64,000 bases of DNA from Plecoglossus altivelis. Taxonomy: Eukaryota > Chordata > Actinopteri > Osmeriformes > Plecoglossidae. The notes below the pieces were generated by a model, which saw only the letters and a list, made by a program, of their open reading frames with translations, ran no database searches and was not told where the DNA came from. The translations under genes were made by a program, and so were the position numbers. Within the stretch, counting starts at the first letter, position 1; each line of letters starts with the position of its first letter. Below are positions 61,180-64,000 of this stretch, one piece after another. The stretch covers positions 7,843,575 to 7,907,574 of the forward strand of contig BROE01000022.1 of the NCBI GenBank assembly GCA_036571765.1, written 5' to 3'.

Positions 61180-61925
61180 GGTAAACAGTCTTTTTACATT
61201 TTTATTAAGACATCGTGAAAATGCATGTCAACAGTAACAAAACATTTGTTCGTTTAAAAAAAAAAAAAAATACAGTGGGGTGGAAAGTCGAGGCTCCTCC
61301 CACACAATAACTTAATGAGGAGGATCAAGGTTTACTGAGAGCAACATAGAAAAGAACAGAAGCGAGAAAGGAGGAAGGAAAAGCAAAGCTGAAGAACATG
61401 GTGGTCGGGAGATGAAGAGGAAAGCGAGAGGGGAGCAGGGGCTTATGTACAGAGAAAACCAGCCGTGTGTTTGCCTCAACAACACATGCTATGGTTACAT
61501 AGGTTTGCAAATCCAGCTGCTTGAAACATTAAAGCAGGGTCCCATACAGAGTAGTGAGAGCCTGTCCCAGTCCAGAAACAACCCACGTGTAGATCTGAAA
61601 GGATAGGGAAGGTCTTAACTGGCTTGAAGTCCCAGTGCATTGAGCTATATAGGCTTAGCTTGTCAAGCAGTTGCAACTGAACCACACGCACCTCAAACAG
61701 ATGTCCTCTTAGCTTGCCTTAATCTCTGATTGTCCGATGATCTCAGATCTCCACTGTACTGTAGCTTTGGATCATAGAACAACGTCTATGAGGCATATAC
61801 CATAATGTGGGTTGATATTACGATAAATGATGCTCAACACCTGTGCAGGGACAGTACTATATAGGAGGTTGTTTCTGTACTGGGCTCATGTCTGTAGTGT
61901 GTCTGTGCGTCTGCCACGGTCCCGC
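61180..61925 (-). other. mob4: mob4 3' untranslated region with AATAAA signal
   Basis: The stretch after the mob4 stop has no conserved coding. It contains AATAAA on the minus strand (plus-strand tttatt at 61201-61206), about 720 bases past the stop. A second AATAAA lies at 61116-61111. A poly-T run in the mRNA sense (61257-61270) precedes it. Confidence 0.5.
61201..61206 (-). terminator. candidate mob4 polyadenylation signal AATAAA
   Basis: A perfect AATAAA hexamer on the minus strand, downstream of the mob4 stop, in an AT-rich setting. It is chosen because it is the first such hexamer seen after the stop. The cleavage site was not determined. Confidence 0.45.
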
Positions 61926-62057
61926 TCAGGCTTCGCTCTCTCCCGTGGGGGCGTTCTGGACTTCCTCCTCCAGGATGGGAACGATAAGGTTGTCCTTTGA
62001 CATCAAGTTATACTTCATCACAAAGCGCGTGAAGCGATGGCACAGGAACGTCTCGTT
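61926..62057 (-). CDS. mob4: mob4 exon 8 (stop codon)
   Basis: Encodes [20 protein letters not shown] then [20 protein letters not shown] and SEA, with TGA at 61928-61926. Acceptor cctgcag|AACGAG. The C-terminus GESEA is that of the family. Confidence 0.95.
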   Translation of the reverse strand, partial: NETFLCHRFTRFVMKYNLMSKDNLIVPILEEEVQNAPTGESEA

Positions 62058-64000
62058 CTGCAGGGGGGGGGCACACGACAGCATGAGAACTCTGCAGCGA
62101 AGGTTCAATTCAGGAAAATACTTGAAGTGCAACATGGCAGTCTCTTGCTACCAGTTACTAAAGAAAACGGACACAAGTACATTTATGTAGTTGTGGAGAT
62201 GGTGACTACAACCAGAGGAAACGTAACGTTTCCCAACTGTCTTGGTAACAGTGCCCAGGTTATCTAAAAGGTGGAACTGTATGTGAGGGTGAGACTTCGT
62301 ACCTCATACTTGTCAAATATCTGGCGGTGGTGGAAGTAGGCATGGGAGAATATCCTGTATATGCGGCGACACACTGAACCCAGCTTGGCCACAGACGACT
62401 CTTTGATGCTCACCCTGAAAAAGACCGGATTTTCAACCAATGACAATGAGATGTGGAGCTAAAATCACTATGTGGATCAGCGCTGTCGAGCCAGGTTATG
62501 ATATGCTTCTTCGTAATGGCTCAAATTGGCTCAAGGGGCAGGATATGATTACTGTAAGTTGATGTGTGATAAAGTGCATTTACGACTAAACTTACCTGCT
62601 AGGAAAATATTTGTTGCTGTTGAGAAGGCAGGCAGCTCCGTCCAGCGTGTGCCTGGTGTAGTCAATAGCAGGACACTGCACACAAACAGACCAACAACTG
62701 CCATTACCTATCATCATAGTGTAGAATACTGTTACAACGTGGTTCTAAGGCAAACAGCGTCGGAGATAATGTTCTGGACTAAATAGTCACCTCTTTGGGG
62801 GTCTTATGGGCAGCACATAGGAAGATCCACTGTTCTGTGGCTGTCATCTGGGTGCAGGTGTCTGGGTGGCATTCACTCTGTGGACAACACAACCAAATCT
62901 CACTGCGTAACAGATCTGATGTCAAGATTTTCTTTATTTAGTCTGCATTTCAATATCATAATTGGAAAGTAAGGACTTAAAATACTGTTTTATTGGCTGG
63001 TGTGTGGGCAGGTACCTGGAGCTTGACAGCAAGTCCATTCAGCTCTAGACAGAACTGCCTGATTTGCAGAGCCAGAGAGGAATTGGAGAAAGCAAATTGT
63101 TAAAAAAAAAAATTCCACTTACACTTTTGCAATTAAATCCTCCAAACAGAATACATATTTCTGTCAGAGCCTACCTGAGGTGCTCATACTTCCACACTCC
63201 TTCATCCTGTCCCTCTGGTGGCTCCAGGATCTTATCAATGTTGGAGCAGTCGGACCGGATGTTCTGCTGAATATACTACAAGGGATAGAGGCCTTTAGCC
63301 ACTGACAATGAACTAGGTAACCAGTGAAACCTCCATTAAGGACACAACTTTCACAAAAACTTGATCAAACTAAAAGCTAGCAACAATGTCATGTCATGTA
63401 TGTGAGTTTAGAATTAGGTAGTATGTTTACGTTTAGTTTAGTTCAATGTTGTTTAAGATCACTTGCAAGTTGACATTTGCATTCGGAGTAGTTTAGTCTC
63501 ATTTTTTCAAACAGCCCTGTTAATACACCCCACCTGTTGTACAGCCAGCGTGCTGTCCATTTCCTCAAACGATTCATCTGGCCAGTTGTAGAAATCCTAA
63601 GTAGGACAGGACAGTCAAGACATTGCATAAATGTGCTCACGTCCAAGCCTTCTCAGTTAGAGGGTTGACTCGACATTAACCAATGTAAACAAATAATACA
63701 TTTGGCTAACCCCAGGAGGATAGTAAGGCTACACGTTCGTCTAGGTTGCATTAGTTGACGTTGGCTACAAGTTTAGCGACAGAATGTTACAATACTGTAA
63801 TGTCAAGTTATCGAATGAATAAGATTTATACGACAACACCGTGCCTGGCTATTAAGTATTGACCTATTATTATCATTGATATCAATCGGAATGTTATCTC
63901 CAGAGCTAGATGTCTTTAGTAGAAGCTGCTTTCCAGTCAGCTAGCTATCATTAGCATTTAGCAGGCAGTTGCTACTAGCAAATTAGCTACCTTCCAAGCT
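61926..64000 (-). CDS. mob4: mob4, MOB kinase activator-like 4 (phocein), 5' end cut by window edge
   Basis: Seen: seven exons (63596-63534, 63275-63175, 63058-63016, 62877-62791, 62675-62596, 62414-62303, 62057-61926) total 618 bp. They give 205 aa plus TGA in one frame, almost identical to human MOB4 from [10 protein letters not shown] onward. Human MOB4 is 225 aa, so only about 20 N-terminal residues are missing. Zn-site residues of the Mob fold are visible: CHPDTC, and a His cluster in SHAYFHHRQ. Family knowledge: MOB4 is a core STRIPAK (striatin-PP2A) subunit that antagonises Hippo kinases and functions at Golgi, centrosome and synapse. It is transcribed convergently with rftn2. Confidence 0.97.
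62303..62414 (-). CDS. mob4: mob4 exon 7 (zinc-binding histidines)
   Basis: Encodes (R)[20 protein letters not shown] and [17 protein letters not shown]. The His residues of SHAYFHH complete the zinc site. Acceptor tttcag|GGTGAG and donor GAG|gtacga. Confidence 0.95.
62596..62675 (-). CDS. mob4: mob4 exon 6
   Basis: Encodes [20 protein letters not shown] and NKYFPS(R). Acceptor gtgcag|TGTCCT and donor AGCAG|gtaagt (a full-consensus donor). Identical to mammalian MOB4 as far as I can judge. Confidence 0.95.
62791..62877 (-). CDS. mob4: mob4 exon 5 (zinc-binding cysteines)
   Basis: Encodes [20 protein letters not shown] and [15 protein letters not shown] provides the two cysteine zinc ligands of the Mob domain. 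Acceptor ccacag|AGTGAA and donor GAG|gtgact. Confidence 0.95.
63016..63058 (-). CDS. mob4: mob4 exon 4
   Basis: A 43-bp microexon-sized exon encoding (R)[14 protein letters not shown]. Acceptor aatcag|GCAGTT and donor CAG|gtacct. Too short to appear as an open frame and placed by family sequence and phase. Confidence 0.95.
63175..63275 (-). CDS. mob4: mob4 exon 3
   Basis: Acceptor tgtag|TATATT and donor CTCAG|gtaggc. Encodes [20 protein letters not shown] then [13 protein letters not shown]. It ends two bases into the Arg codon completed by exon 4. Confidence 0.95.
63534..63596 (-). CDS. mob4: mob4 exon 2
   Basis: This 63-bp exon runs from the acceptor ccttag|GATTTC to the donor CAG|gtgggg. 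It encodes [20 protein letters not shown] plus Q, the family sequence with at most one conservative change. Confidence 0.95.
63991..64000 (-). CDS. mob4: possible 3' end of mob4 exon 1 (partial)
   Basis: The last ten bases read, on the minus strand, as coding ending GGAAG followed by the donor gtagct. In the required phase 0 they give A-W-K before DFYN. The family has TKAQ or similar here. No other candidate for the missing exon was seen between 63600 and 64000, so exon 1 is probably at or beyond the edge. Confidence 0.25.

Noticed and set aside
1..64000. CRISPR arrays, insertion sequences, prokaryotic operons, tRNA or rRNA genes, retroviral genes
   Set aside because: The tandem arrays have no spacer structure. 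No transposase, reverse transcriptase or structural RNA was recognised, and the window is clearly vertebrate nuclear DNA.

Overview
The window is a piece of a ray-finned (teleost) fish nuclear genome. The genes are split into small exons with GT-AG introns. There are many (CA)n, (GA)n and (GGAA)n microsatellites and several minisatellites, plus short pieces that resemble common fish interspersed repeats. No bacterial, phage or viral signature was seen. The species cannot be fixed from the sequence alone.

Three protein-coding genes can be reconstructed exon by exon from conserved peptides and splice sites. (1) A PLCL1-like (PRIP-1) gene on the minus strand runs from the ATG at 44383 to the stop at 11898. 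It has 11 coding exons whose lengths sum to 3474 bp, giving 1157 aa plus a stop in one continuous frame. It encodes a catalytically dead phospholipase C-like scaffold (PH, EF-hand-like, X-like, Y-like and C2 regions). Its first intron is 22.6 kb. (2) rftn2 (raftlin-2) lies on the plus strand from the ATG at 50604 to the stop at 59719. It begins MGC, a lipidation-type N-terminus, and ends in the family's ...VTCM tail. One segment near 58.7-59.0 kb is ambiguous (poly-C tract plus an apparent one-base frameshift). (3) mob4 (phocein) lies on the minus strand from the stop at 61926 to the right edge. Seven coding exons cover all but about the first 20 residues, so the gene is cut by the window end. 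As I recall the human map, this is the PLCL1-RFTN2-MOB4 order of chromosome 2q33.

Layout: 1-11.9 kb holds no recognisable gene. It has two GC-rich minisatellites (4.7-5.0 and 5.8-6.0 kb) and possibly the distal plcl1 3' UTR. 11.9-21.6 kb holds plcl1 exons 11 to 2. 21.6-44.2 kb is plcl1 intron 1, which is repeat-rich and includes a 19-bp minisatellite and two unexplained long open frames. 44.2-44.4 kb is plcl1 exon 1. 44.4-50.6 kb is the divergent spacer between plcl1 and rftn2. 50.6-59.7 kb is rftn2, whose intron 1 carries a 37-bp minisatellite. 59.7-61.9 kb holds the two convergent 3' ends. 61.9-64 kb is mob4.

The genes do not form a pathway. PLCL1 family proteins are cytosolic or membrane-associated scaffolds (inositol phosphates, PP1, GABA-A receptor trafficking). 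Raftlins are lipid-raft proteins. MOB4 is a STRIPAK subunit. No obviously new biological system was found. The most notable points are the eroded pseudo-active site and extra introns of plcl1, a GC-AG intron, splice acceptors embedded in microsatellites, and the damaged-looking raftlin exon.
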